Shown here piece by piece: positions 6,605 to 14,962 of a DNA stretch of 64,000 bases. Each line of letters opens with the position of its first letter. Within the stretch, counting starts at the first letter, position 1. Under the pieces are notes generated by a model that saw nothing but the letters and a program-made list of their open reading frames with translations, had not been told where the DNA came from and did not search any database. The DNA lies in contig NZ_CP046175.1 in the NCBI RefSeq assembly GCF_009708215.1, forward strand, positions 2,542,001 through 2,606,000, given 5' to 3'. The translations under genes were made by a program, and so were the position numbers. The stretch is from Occultella kanbiaonis (GTDB lineage Bacteria; Actinomycetota; Actinomycetes; Actinomycetales; Beutenbergiaceae).

Positions 6605-8560
6605 GTGACTCTGACAGGTTCGCGAACGGTCCGAGCAGGCCTCACCGCGCTCGCGACAGGAGCCCTTGTCCTTTCCGCTCTCGCGCCCGCCGGTGCCGTC
6701 CGGGCGCCCGAGCCGGGCGGCGTCGGGGTGATGGAGGTAGGGGAAACACCCACCGCGGCCGAGATCGACGCCATCGTCGCGGCGATGAGCCTCGACGAAC
6801 TCATCGGTCAGATGACCTGGACGCACGTCTACGGCGCATCCGCCGACGACACGTCGATGGCGGCCAGCAACCAGGCCCGCTACGGGGTCGACACCCCGGC
6901 CGAGGTGGTCGAGAAGTACCACCTCGGCGGCGTCCTCTACTTCGCCTGGTCCGGCAACACCGGCAGCCCCGAGCAGACCGTCGCGCTGTCGAACGGTCTG
7001 CAGGAGGCCGCGGTCGGCGAGAGCGGCCCGGGCATCCCGCTCGCGGTCACGATCGATCAGGAGGGCGGCCTCGTCGCCCGGGTCGGACCGCCGGCCACGC
7101 TGCTACCCGGGAACATGGCGCTGGGCGCGACGTTCGACGAGGACCTGGCCCGTCGGCAGGGCGAGGTGCTCGGGTCCGAGATGCAGGCACTCGGCGTGAA
7201 CGTCGACTTCGCTCCCGTGCTCGACCTGAACTCCAATCCGGACAACCCCGTGATCGGGATCCGCTCGATGGGCGAAGACCCGGACGTGGTCAGCGAGCTC
7301 GGGGTCGCTCAGATCCAGGGGATCCAGACGTACATCGCGGCTGCCGCCAAGCACTTCCCCGGACACGGCGACACCGCCGAGGACTCGCACTACGGGCTAC
7401 CCGTGGTCACCTACGACCGGGCCACCCTCGACGAGCACCTCGCGCCCTTCCAGGCTGCGATCGACGGCGGCGTGGACATGATCATGAGCGCGCACATCAT
7501 CGTGGAGGCGATCGACCCGACGATGCCCGGCACGCTGTCGCCCGCCGTGCTGACCGGTCTGCTGCGCGAGGAGATGGGCTTCGAGGGGATCATCACCACC
7601 GATGCCCTGGACATGGCCGCGCTCGCGGCGAACTGGAGCCAGGAGGACATCGCCCGCCTGACCATCCTGGCCGGCTCGGACATCCTGCTGAACTCCCCCG
7701 ACGTGGACGCCTCTTTCGCCGGCGTCCGCCAGGCGGTCACGGACGGCGAGATCACCATCGAGCGGCTGCAGGAGTCGGTCCGCCGGATCCTCACCTGGAA
7801 GGCGGAGCGGGGGATCCTGGCGGACCCGTTCACCGACCCCGGCGCGATCGACAGCGTGGTCGGCTCCGCGGAGCACCAAGCCACGGCGGCGACGATCTCC
7901 GACAGGGCCGCCACGCTGGTACGGAACGAGGCACGCGTGCTGCCGCTCGGCTGCGACGAGACGATCCTGATGGTCGGCGCCGGCTCCGGCTGGCCGGAGC
8001 GGGTCGGTCCGATGCTCGCCGACCACGGCTATCAGGTGATCGAGGACTACGAGAACGGTTCCTCGCCATCGGCCGCCTACCGGGCCCGCGCCGTGGCGGC
8101 CACCGCCGAGGCAGATGTCGTCGTGTTCACCTCGAACAACGCGACCGGCAACGCGGCACAGCAGCAGATGGTCGCCGAGCTCGCCGCGACCGGGGTCCCC
8201 GTGGTCGTCATCGCCACCCGCAACCCGTATGACATCAGCGTGCTGCCCGGTGCGGACGCGGTGATCAACAGCTACGGCACCGGGGTGATCAACTTCCAGG
8301 GGATCGTCAGGGCGATCGCCGGGGACATCAACCCGGCGGGCCGGCTGCCGGTGGACGTCCCCGAGGCCGACGGCGACGGCATCCTGCTCCCGCTCGGCAG
8401 CGGTCTGTCCTACCCCGGGCCGCCGCAGCACGCCGGGCCACCCGCGAACGCCGGACCGCCGGACGGCCGGCCGCCGCACGCCGGACCGCCTGACCACGCC
8501 GGACCGCCGGACCACGCCGGACCGGGCGGGTGCTCGCACCCGGGCCGCCCGACCGACTAG
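6605..8560 (+). CDS. Secreted GH3 family beta-N-acetylglucosaminidase-like enzyme (NagZ-like)
   Basis: A 651-residue exported glycoside hydrolase. A signal peptide (to about residue 33, ALAPAGAVRA) precedes a GH3 N-terminal barrel. KHFPGHGDTAEDSHYGLP carries the Asp-His pair that serves as acid/base in NagZ-type GH3 enzymes, and ITTDALDMAAL has the nucleophile Asp; VTIDQEGGLVARV is also conserved. A GH3 C-terminal domain follows (residues about 430-600). The last 45 residues are a Pro/Gly/His-rich tail of GPPxHA repeats. It probably releases N-acetylglucosamine from peptidoglycan fragments outside the membrane. GTG 6605 is preceded by AGGAG. The NamZ-like gene follows 31 bp downstream. Confidence 0.87.
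   Translation: MTLTGSRTVRAGLTALATGALVLSALAPAGAVRAPEPGGVGVMEVGETPTAAEIDAIVAAMSLDELIGQMTWTHVYGASADDTSMAASNQARYGVDTPAEVVEKYHLGGVLYFAWSGNTGSPEQTVALSNGLQEAAVGESGPGIPLAVTIDQEGGLVARVGPPATLLPGNMALGATFDEDLARRQGEVLGSEMQALGVNVDFAPVLDLNSNPDNPVIGIRSMGEDPDVVSELGVAQIQGIQTYIAAAAKHFPGHGDTAEDSHYGLPVVTYDRATLDEHLAPFQAAIDGGVDMIMSAHIIVEAIDPTMPGTLSPAVLTGLLREEMGFEGIITTDALDMAALAANWSQEDIARLTILAGSDILLNSPDVDASFAGVRQAVTDGEITIERLQESVRRILTWKAERGILADPFTDPGAIDSVVGSAEHQATAATISDRAATLVRNEARVLPLGCDETILMVGAGSGWPERVGPMLADHGYQVIEDYENGSSPSAAYRARAVAATAEADVVVFTSNNATGNAAQQQMVAELAATGVPVVVIATRNPYDISVLPGADAVINSYGTGVINFQGIVRAIAGDINPAGRLPVDVPEADGDGILLPLGSGLSYPGPPQHAGPPANAGPPDGRPPHAGPPDHAGPPDHAGPGGCSHPGRPTD
8440..8530 (+). repeat. Short coding repeats for a GPPxHAG tail
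   Basis: Imperfect tandem copies of a GGACCGCC-NNNCACGCC unit at the 3' end of the GH3 gene encode repeated Gly-Pro-Pro-x-His-Ala-Gly blocks. The tail is low-complexity, likely disordered, and perhaps wall-facing; such repeats can vary in copy number. Confidence 0.6.
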
Positions 8561-8591
8561 ACCTCCGATCCCGAGTGAGATGAGGACCGCT

Positions 8592-9938
8592 ATGTCCAGG
8601 AAACGACCGATGTTGATGAGTGCGCTGGCCGTCGCGGCGGCGACCGCCGTCGGAGTCGCCGGCGTGATCGCGCCCATGGGCGGCGGGCCCGGCGGGCGAC
8701 CGGAGACGCCACCCGGGCATGACCGCCCGCTCCAGCTCGGCGTGGAGGTCCTGCTCGCCGACGAGCTCGACCTGCTGGCCGGCCAGCGGGTGGGCCTGAT
8801 CACGAACCCGACCGGAACCACGAGCGACCTCACCCACACCATCGACGCCCTGATCGCCGGGGAGGCCGAGGGCGACTACGAGGTCACCGCGCTGTACGGG
8901 CCGGAGCACGGGGTGCGCGGCGGAGTGCCGGCGGGTGCCTACGTCGAGAGCTACGTCGACGAGCGCACCGGCCTGCCGGTGTACTCCCTGTACGGACCCA
9001 CTCGCAAGCCGACCGCCGAGATGCTGGAGGGCGTGGACGTGCTGGTGTTCGATATCCAGGACATCGGCGCACGCTTCTACACGTACATCTGGACGATGTA
9101 CTACGCGATGGAGGCGGCCGCCGAGCAGGGCAAGCCGTTCGTGGTGCTGGATCGGCCGAACCCCCTGGGCGACCGTATCGACGGACCCGTGCTCGAGTAC
9201 CCAGAGCTGAGCTCCTTCGTGGGGCTCCGGGAGATCCCGTTGCAGCACGGCCTGACCGTTGGCGAGCTGGCTGGGTTGTTCAACTCCGAGTTCCTCGCGG
9301 CGCCGGCGGATCTGCACGTGGTCACGATGCGCAACTACGACGCCGCCAGCATCGTGGCGGACTGGGACCTGCCCTGGGTGCTGCCGTCGCCGAACATCCC
9401 GACCCGGGAGACGGCCCTGGTGTATCCCGGCACCGGGCTCATCGAGTCCATCAACGTCTCCGAGGGCCGCGGGACGACCACCCCGTTCCTCTGGTTCGGC
9501 GCGCCCTACATCGACGAGACGGAGTCCTACGCGCTGGCCGCCGAGCTCAACTCCCGTGGGCTGCCCGGCGTGACATTCCGGCCGATGTCCGCCACGCCGA
9601 CCTCGAGCAAGCACACCGGAGCGTTCTCGGGCGGCGTTCAGATCCACCTCACCGACGCGGCGGGCTACGAGCCGATCCGGACCGGGCTGCACGTTCTCGA
9701 CGTGCTGTTCGACCAGATCGACGAGGTCGACTGGCGGGAGGGCGCCAACTGCCGCACCGCGGAGGACACGTGCTGGATCGACCAGCTCACCGGTACCCGC
9801 GACGTGCGCGCCCAGCTCGAGGCGGGCGTCGCACCGGACGAGATCATCGCCGGATGGCAGGCGGATCTCGCTGCGTTCGATGCGCTCGCCGAGCCCTACC
9901 GGCTCTACCCCGACGGTCCGGGACGCGGCCGTCCCTGA
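8592..9938 (+). CDS. namZ: DUF1343 protein, NamZ-like exo-beta-N-acetylmuramidase (GH171)
   Basis: A 448-residue exported protein with a signal peptide (hydrophobic stretch from residue 7). DUF1343 features are clear: RVGLITNPTG near the start, ALYGPEHGVRG, VYSLYGPTRKPT, VLVFDIQDIGARFYTYIWT, VLDRPNPL, and NIPTRETALVYPGTGLIE. Bacillus NamZ of this family removes N-acetylmuramic acid from the non-reducing end of peptidoglycan. Pairing with a NagZ-like GH3 gene fits a pathway that alternately removes GlcNAc and MurNAc. ATG 8592 has GAGGA six bases upstream; the in-frame ATG at 8580 is less well placed. The exact substrate is inferred from family. Confidence 0.87.
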   Translation: MSRKRPMLMSALAVAAATAVGVAGVIAPMGGGPGGRPETPPGHDRPLQLGVEVLLADELDLLAGQRVGLITNPTGTTSDLTHTIDALIAGEAEGDYEVTALYGPEHGVRGGVPAGAYVESYVDERTGLPVYSLYGPTRKPTAEMLEGVDVLVFDIQDIGARFYTYIWTMYYAMEAAAEQGKPFVVLDRPNPLGDRIDGPVLEYPELSSFVGLREIPLQHGLTVGELAGLFNSEFLAAPADLHVVTMRNYDAASIVADWDLPWVLPSPNIPTRETALVYPGTGLIESINVSEGRGTTTPFLWFGAPYIDETESYALAAELNSRGLPGVTFRPMSATPTSSKHTGAFSGGVQIHLTDAAGYEPIRTGLHVLDVLFDQIDEVDWREGANCRTAEDTCWIDQLTGTRDVRAQLEAGVAPDEIIAGWQADLAAFDALAEPYRLYPDGPGRGRP

Positions 9939-9960
9939 TCCGAGCGCCTCCGGGCGGTAC

Positions 9961-9979
9961 CGAGCCCTTACCCGGCTCG
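9961..9979 (+). terminator. Weak stem-loop after the NamZ-like gene
   Basis: CGAGCC (9961-9966) and GGCTCG (9974-9979) can form a six-pair stem with a seven-base loop, 22 bp after the stop codon. There is no T-tract, so termination is uncertain. Confidence 0.3.
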
Positions 9980-10082
9980 GCGCCTACTACAACAGCTCGG
10001 ATTCCCGTTCGCGGCACGGTCGTGCGGATCGACCAGTGGCGCCCGGCGATGAGTTCCGGTTCCGGCCCAGGTCGGTACCGGC

Positions 10083-10442
10083 ATGGATACCGAGAGGGAA
10101 CTGGATCTGTTCGCCGGCGTCGCGGTGACCGACCTCGGCCGCGCCGTCGGGTGGTACGACCGGCTCTTCGGCGAGGTCGAGACGTCCGAGCCGAACGACG
10201 TCGAGCGGGTGTGGACGGTCGCCGAACGTCGTCATGTGTATGTGATCGTGGCGCCCGAACACGCCGGCCACGCGCTGGTCACCCTGTACGTGGGGAACCT
10301 CCCCGCGATGGTCGATGCGGCGGCCCGCCGGGGGATCCACGCGGAGACCGAGGAGGACTACGGGAACGGCGTGCACAAGATGATCTACCGCGATCCCGAC
10401 GGGAACGAGATCGGGCTCGGTGGGGTGCTCGCAGCGGAGTAA
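10083..10442 (+). CDS. VOC (glyoxalase/bleomycin-resistance) superfamily protein
   Basis: A 119-residue single-domain VOC protein: FAGVAVTDLGRAVGWYDRLFG opens the first beta-alpha-beta module and MIYRDPDGNEIGLG closes the second, the usual metal-ligand Glu region. These proteins are dioxygenases, isomerases or binding proteins; nothing indicates which. The 144-bp gap upstream has no clear function beyond a weak stem-loop. A long inverted repeat starts immediately after the stop. Confidence 0.8.
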   Translation: MDTERELDLFAGVAVTDLGRAVGWYDRLFGEVETSEPNDVERVWTVAERRHVYVIVAPEHAGHALVTLYVGNLPAMVDAAARRGIHAETEEDYGNGVHKMIYRDPDGNEIGLGGVLAAE

Positions 10443-10486
10443 CCTTCCGTTATGACCCGATACGCTACGGTGGTCATAACGGAAGG
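10443..10486. promoter_or_regulatory. Perfect 15-bp inverted repeat upstream of the hydrolase-TetR pair
   Basis: CCTTCCGTTATGACC (10443-10457) and its exact reverse complement (10472-10486) are separated by 14 bases. The right arm contains the ribosome site (GGAAGG) of the hydrolase gene that starts at 10492. It is either the operator of the TetR protein encoded at the end of this unit or an RNA hairpin occluding the ribosome site; no T-run follows. Confidence 0.65.
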
Positions 10487-10491
10487 GTGTC

Positions 10492-11421
10492 ATGGAACCG
10501 AGCCGATCGATCATCGACCTGCCCTGGGGGCCGGTCTCCTACCTGCACTGGTCACCGCCGGCCGAGGCAACGACCTCGCCGTCCGTCGTAGTGCTCCTGC
10601 ACGGCGGGAACGCGGACAGCGCATCGCTGTCCTGGGGCGAGCTGGGCGGGCACCTGGCCGCGGCTGGCCACCGCGTGATCGCGCCCGACCACCCGGGTTT
10701 CGGCGAGAGCCCGCGCGCCCCCTGGACGGCGACCCAGGACCGGCTCGTCACCTACGTCGGGGAGTTCGTGGACGCCCTCGGGCTGGGGGAGTACGCGATC
10801 GGCGGCCTCTCGCTCGGCGGCGGGCTGACCATCGGGCACGTCCTCGCCCGTCCCGAGCGCGTCACGGGCGCGATGCTGTTCGGCAGCTACGGGCTCCAGG
10901 ACCGCCTCACCGACGGCTGGCTCAGCCTGCCCACCCAGACCCTGACCTGGCTGGCGCTGCGCACGGGCCCGCTCGGTCTTGCCCAGGAGGCATACGCGCG
11001 TAGCCCGCGACTGCTGGCCAGCGGCATGCGGCAGATCGTCCGCAGTCCGGACCGGCTGACCGAGGACCTCCTCGCGGAGATCACCGTGGCGGCGGGGCGC
11101 AAGGGCGCCCGGGTGGCGTTCGAGCAGTGGCAGCGCGACCAGGTCCTGTGGAACCGGACCCGCACGAACTACCAGGACCGGCTCCCGGACGTCGCTGTGC
11201 CGACCCTCGTCGTGCACGGCTCACGGGATTCGGGCGTGCCCCTCGCCCGTGCTCGCGAAGCTGCGGCCCGCATCCCCGACGCCCGCCTGCTCGTCGTCGA
11301 CGGAGCCGGGCACTGGGTCCAACGGGACCGACCGGACCTGGTGACCCCCGCCGTCGTGCGGTTCCTCGACACCCGAGGTGAGCGAGACGGAGGCGACGGT
11401 GCCGCGCCCGCTCATCCCTGA
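10492..11421 (+). CDS. Alpha/beta hydrolase
   Basis: A 309-residue hydrolase. VVVLLHGGNAD is the oxyanion-hole segment, DHPGFGESP the following loop, GLSLGG holds the nucleophilic Ser, HGSRDSGVP the acidic-residue region and GAGHWVQRD the catalytic His. The substrate is unknown. It resembles soluble esterase or C-C hydrolase-type proteins without a signal peptide. GGAAGG five to ten bases before ATG 10492 lies inside the long inverted repeat. The 3' end overlaps the TetR gene by 44 bp, so they are co-expressed. Confidence 0.88.
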   Translation: MEPSRSIIDLPWGPVSYLHWSPPAEATTSPSVVVLLHGGNADSASLSWGELGGHLAAAGHRVIAPDHPGFGESPRAPWTATQDRLVTYVGEFVDALGLGEYAIGGLSLGGGLTIGHVLARPERVTGAMLFGSYGLQDRLTDGWLSLPTQTLTWLALRTGPLGLAQEAYARSPRLLASGMRQIVRSPDRLTEDLLAEITVAAGRKGARVAFEQWQRDQVLWNRTRTNYQDRLPDVAVPTLVVHGSRDSGVPLARAREAAARIPDARLLVVDGAGHWVQRDRPDLVTPAVVRFLDTRGERDGGDGAAPAHP

Positions 11422-11995
11422 CCGGCGGAAGAGGATCCTCGACGCGGCGCAGGCACTCGTCCTCGCGGACGGCTTCGACGCGATGAGCATCCAGGCCGTG
11501 GCGACCGAGGTCGGCATCGCCAAGGGGGCGGTGTACCGGGAGTTCACCAGCAAGCGCGAGATCCTCGACGTCCTGCTGACCCGCTCGATGGACCGGATGA
11601 ACGCCGCCGCCAGGCAGCGACTCGGGGAGGCTGAGCCGCCCTCGCCGAGCCGGGCCTACGCCGTCGCCGTGGAGGTGCTCCTCGACGATGAGCTCATGAC
11701 CGCCGCGTTCCTCGATGACGAGGGCGTGCTCGGCTCCTATGTCGACGGCGTCACCGACGGCAGGTACGCCGAGCGGCACCGCGCCGTGGTGGCGTGGATC
11801 GCCGACCTGCAGGCGCAGGGTTCGCTGAGCACACGAGTGGCGCCCGAGCCGCTCGCACTCGCACTGTCCGCGACGACGATCGGGCTGCTCACCGCGGCCC
11901 GGCACCTCGGGCCGCTCACCCGAGCGGACCTGCAGGGCGCGCTCGAGGCGGTCGCGGTCCTGGTCTCCTCGCTCGAGCCGGCCCGGCCCTCGTGA
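11378..11995 (+). CDS. TetR/AcrR family transcriptional regulator
   Basis: A 205-residue TetR protein. The DNA-binding region is RILDAAQALVLADGFDAMSI followed by QAVATEVGIAKGAVYREF. GTG 11378 or GTG 11399 could be the start; both are inside the end of the upstream hydrolase gene, an arrangement that couples translation. It probably represses its own hydrolase-TetR unit through the 15-bp inverted repeat at 10443-10486 (inference). It is convergent with the SulP gene, only 6 bp away. Confidence 0.85.
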   Translation: MSETEATVPRPLIPDRRKRILDAAQALVLADGFDAMSIQAVATEVGIAKGAVYREFTSKREILDVLLTRSMDRMNAAARQRLGEAEPPSPSRAYAVAVEVLLDDELMTAAFLDDEGVLGSYVDGVTDGRYAERHRAVVAWIADLQAQGSLSTRVAPEPLALALSATTIGLLTAARHLGPLTRADLQGALEAVAVLVSSLEPARPS

Positions 11996-12001
11996 CCTGT
12001 G

Positions 12002-13549
12002 TCAGGAGCCGAGGTTGCCACTGAGCCGGTCGTGGCGGGCGGCACTGTCCGGGTTCAGCCCGACGATCCGGACCTGTTTGCCCTTGGCCTGATACCTCGT
12101 CGTGATCGCGTCCAGGGTCGCGACCGTGGACGCGTCCCAGATGTGCGCCTTCGTCATGTCGATGACCACACGGCTGGGGTCGCCGGCGTAGTCGAACTGG
12201 TAGACGAGGTCGTTCGAGGACGCGAAGAACAGCTCGCCCTCGACCGCGTAGACGCGTTCGCCGTCGGCGTCCGATGCGTCCAGCCGGGTGACCGACGTGA
12301 AGTGGGCGACCCGGCGTGCGAACAGCACCATGGCGATGAGCACGCCGACGAGCACGCCGTAGGCGAGGTTGCTCGTGGCGACCGTGACCACGACCGTCGC
12401 GGCCATCACCGCGACCTCGGACCTCGGCAGCCGGCGCAGCGTCGAGGGCCGGATCGAGTGCCAGTCGAACGTGCCCACCGAGACCATGATCATGACGGCC
12501 ACGAGGGCAGCCATCGGCATGATCGCCACGAGGTCGCCGAGGCCGACCACCAGGATGAGCAGGAACAGCCCGGCCAGGAAGGTCGAGATGCGGGTACGAG
12601 CGCCGGAGACCTTCACGTTGATCATGGTCTGGCCGATCATCGCGCAGCCGCCCATGCCTCCGAAGAAGCCGGTCACGATGTTCGCGATGCCCTGGCCCCA
12701 CGCCTCGCGCGTCTTGTTCGAGTGGGTGTCCGTGACGTCGTCGACGAGTTTCGCCGTCAGCAGGGACTCGAGCAGCCCGACGAGAGCCATCGCGAGCGCG
12801 AACGGCGCGATGATCTGCAGCGTCTCGAGGGACAGCGGCACGTCCGGGAACAGCAGGGACGGCAACGACTCGGGCAGCTCGCCCTCGTCGCCGACGGTGG
12901 GTACCGTGACGCCGGCGAGCACCGTGAACGCGGTGAGGACCACGATCGCGACGAGGGGGGCGGGTACCACCTTCGTCAGGCGGGGGAAGAGCACGATGAT
13001 CGCGATGCCGACGGCGAGCAACGGGTAGACGATCCACGTCACCCCGAGCAGGTGGGGCAGTTGGGCGATGAGGATCAGGATCGCGAGCGCGTTGACGAAG
13101 CCGACCATGACCATGCGCGGGATGAACCGCATCAACTTGGCGACGCCGAGCAGCCCGAGCACCACCTGGAGGATCCCGCCGAGGATCACGGTGGCGATCA
13201 GGTAGTCGACGCCGTGATCACGAACCACGGGCGCCACCACCAGGGCGACGGCGCCGGTGGCCGCGGAGATCATCGCCGGGCGGCCGCCGACGAACGCGAT
13301 CGTGACCGCCATCGTGAACGACGCGAAGAGCCCGAGCCGGGGGTCCACGCCCGCGATGATCGAGAACGAGATCGCCTCCGGGATCAGCGCGAGGGCGACC
13401 ACAAGCCCGCCGAGCACCTCCGTGCGCAGGCGGCGGGGGGAGCGCAGCGCGGCACGGACGGAGAAGGACTCGTCGGCCTCGGGGGAGCCGGTGGCCGGCT
13501 GCGGGTCGGTGGCGGGATCGGGGACTCTCAGTGGAGCGTCGTTCGACAC
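12002..13549 (-). CDS. SulP family inorganic anion transporter with STAS domain
   Basis: A 515-residue membrane protein. The conserved SulP start LRTEVLGGLVVALALIPEAI is followed by about ten hydrophobic segments and a C-terminal STAS domain (about residues 400-500, with VVIDMTKAHIWDASTVATLD). SulP carriers move sulfate, bicarbonate or related anions; there is no fused or neighbouring carbonic anhydrase to decide. The GTG start at 13549 has GAAGGA seven bases upstream. The cytosolic N-terminus of about 35 residues is acidic and likely unstructured. Confidence 0.92.
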   Translation of the reverse strand: MSNDAPLRVPDPATDPQPATGSPEADESFSVRAALRSPRRLRTEVLGGLVVALALIPEAISFSIIAGVDPRLGLFASFTMAVTIAFVGGRPAMISAATGAVALVVAPVVRDHGVDYLIATVILGGILQVVLGLLGVAKLMRFIPRMVMVGFVNALAILILIAQLPHLLGVTWIVYPLLAVGIAIIVLFPRLTKVVPAPLVAIVVLTAFTVLAGVTVPTVGDEGELPESLPSLLFPDVPLSLETLQIIAPFALAMALVGLLESLLTAKLVDDVTDTHSNKTREAWGQGIANIVTGFFGGMGGCAMIGQTMINVKVSGARTRISTFLAGLFLLILVVGLGDLVAIMPMAALVAVMIMVSVGTFDWHSIRPSTLRRLPRSEVAVMAATVVVTVATSNLAYGVLVGVLIAMVLFARRVAHFTSVTRLDASDADGERVYAVEGELFFASSNDLVYQFDYAGDPSRVVIDMTKAHIWDASTVATLDAITTRYQAKGKQVRIVGLNPDSAARHDRLSGNLGS

Positions 13550-13660
13550 GCAGGATCCTTCGGGCTGAGCGGAGGGCGGGGATGCCCGCGCTCACGGTAG
13601 TGCCTGCGTGCCGCGGTCCGGCCGCGGTGCCCGCGCCGCGATCGGCGGTGCCACGCCCGG

Positions 13661-14863
13661 TCAGACGGCGGGGAGGCGCTCGGAGGAGAAGTCGTCGAGC
13701 CTGCTCGTGTCGCTGCCCTGCAGGGAGAACAGGGCCAGGGAGACCCGCCTCGGTAGCCGGATCAGGAGCCTGAGGGTGCGCGGCGTCAGCCAGGCGGCGA
13801 GACGGTTGCCTGGCACGAGCTGCCGGAGCGAGCTCGGGCCGACCTTCCGACTCTGCGCGATCGCCGGAGCCAGCACCGACTCCGCGCTCGCGAAGGCTGC
13901 GGCGTGGTCGTCGCGGGCGAGCGCGAGTTCGTTCGCGAGCACGTACGCGCCGAGCACCGCCATCGCCGTGCCGCCGCCGACGGCCGGGCCGGGGGAGTAT
14001 GCCGCGTCGCCGACGAGGCTGACGCGTCCCTTCGACCACGTGTCCATCCGGATCTGGCTGATCGAGTCGAAGTAGAAGTCCTCGGACTCGTGGAGGTCGG
14101 CGAGGGAGAACGGGAGGTGTGCCTCGATGCCCGCGAACGCGTCCCGGACCACGCGCAGCTGGTGCGCCGGGTCGCGCAGGTCGCCGGCGGGGTGGCCGCG
14201 GAAGAGCAGGAGCGCACGGGCGAGGTGTCCGTCGTCGACGGGGTAGGTGAAGGCGGCCCGGCCGGAGTCGAAGTAGCCGATCACCCCGCTGCCGAGGCCG
14301 GCGTTGTTCGGGTAGCTGTAGACGGACAGATAGGCGCCGAGGTCGTGCCGGTACGACTCCTCGGGACCGAACACGAGGCGCCGGACCCCGGAGTGGAGAC
14401 CGTCCGCGCCGATGACGAGGTCGAACGCGCGCGGGGGGGAGTCCTCGAACTCGACCGTGACGGCGTCCGTGCCGTCCGTGATCGCGGTGATCGTGTCCCC
14501 GAAGATGTACTCGGCGTGCGGCGCGGCAGCGGCGTGCAGGATCCCGGTGAGATCGTCGCGCTGGATCTCCACGTGCCGGTCCGCGATCGTGGCGGTCAGG
14601 CGCGGCATCTCGATCGGGCGTCCACGGCGCTGGTTGAAGGTCATTCGATCGTGCCGGACGTGGGCGCCGGTGACGGCGGGCAGGAGGCCCATCCGCTCGA
14701 CCACCTCGATCGAGACGCCGGCCAGGTCGACGGCGTGGCCGCCGGTCTGGCGCAGGTGTGGCCGCTTCTCGACGACGGTGGGGTTGAAGCCGCGTTGTGC
14801 GAGCCAGTACGCGAGGACGGATCCCGCGATGCCGGCACCGGAGATGAGGATGTTGTGTGCCAT
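13661..14863 (-). CDS. FAD-dependent monooxygenase (PHBH-like flavin hydroxylase)
   Basis: A 400-residue group A flavoprotein monooxygenase. NILISGAGIAGSVLAYWLAQRG is the GxGxxG FAD motif at the N-terminus, ADGLHSGVRR is the DG motif, and VSLVGDAAYSPGPAVGGGTAMA the GD FAD/ribityl motif. The closest types hydroxylate aromatics or act on tetracycline-like antibiotics; which applies here is unknown. The ATG at 14863 has no ribosome site, but a -10 box ends seven bases upstream, so it is probably leaderless. A TetR gene is divergent 99 bp away and is the likely regulator. Confidence 0.88.
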   Translation of the reverse strand: MAHNILISGAGIAGSVLAYWLAQRGFNPTVVEKRPHLRQTGGHAVDLAGVSIEVVERMGLLPAVTGAHVRHDRMTFNQRRGRPIEMPRLTATIADRHVEIQRDDLTGILHAAAAPHAEYIFGDTITAITDGTDAVTVEFEDSPPRAFDLVIGADGLHSGVRRLVFGPEESYRHDLGAYLSVYSYPNNAGLGSGVIGYFDSGRAAFTYPVDDGHLARALLLFRGHPAGDLRDPAHQLRVVRDAFAGIEAHLPFSLADLHESEDFYFDSISQIRMDTWSKGRVSLVGDAAYSPGPAVGGGTAMAVLGAYVLANELALARDDHAAAFASAESVLAPAIAQSRKVGPSSLRQLVPGNRLAAWLTPRTLRLLIRLPRRVSLALFSLQGSDTSRLDDFSSERLPAV

Positions 14864-14870
14864 GGGGAGT

Positions 14871-14899
14871 AGATTACTTGCCGACCGACTAGGTATCAA
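14871..14899 (-). promoter_or_regulatory. Leaderless promoter of the FAD monooxygenase gene
   Basis: On the minus strand TTGATA (14899-14894), a 17-bp spacer and TAATCT (14876-14871), with the ATG seven bases further. The spacer contains CCTAGTCGGTCGG, a plausible binding site for the divergent TetR protein. Confidence 0.65.
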
Positions 14900-14962
14900 T
14901 GAGGGGCTCGCCGGCGCCCGTCTCATAGGCTCTGGGGACCGAGCACCAGGAAGGTGGTGACC

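Noticed and set aside
9961-9979. A full intrinsic terminator after the NamZ-like gene
   Set aside because: The stem has only six pairs and no T-tract; listed as a weak stem-loop only.
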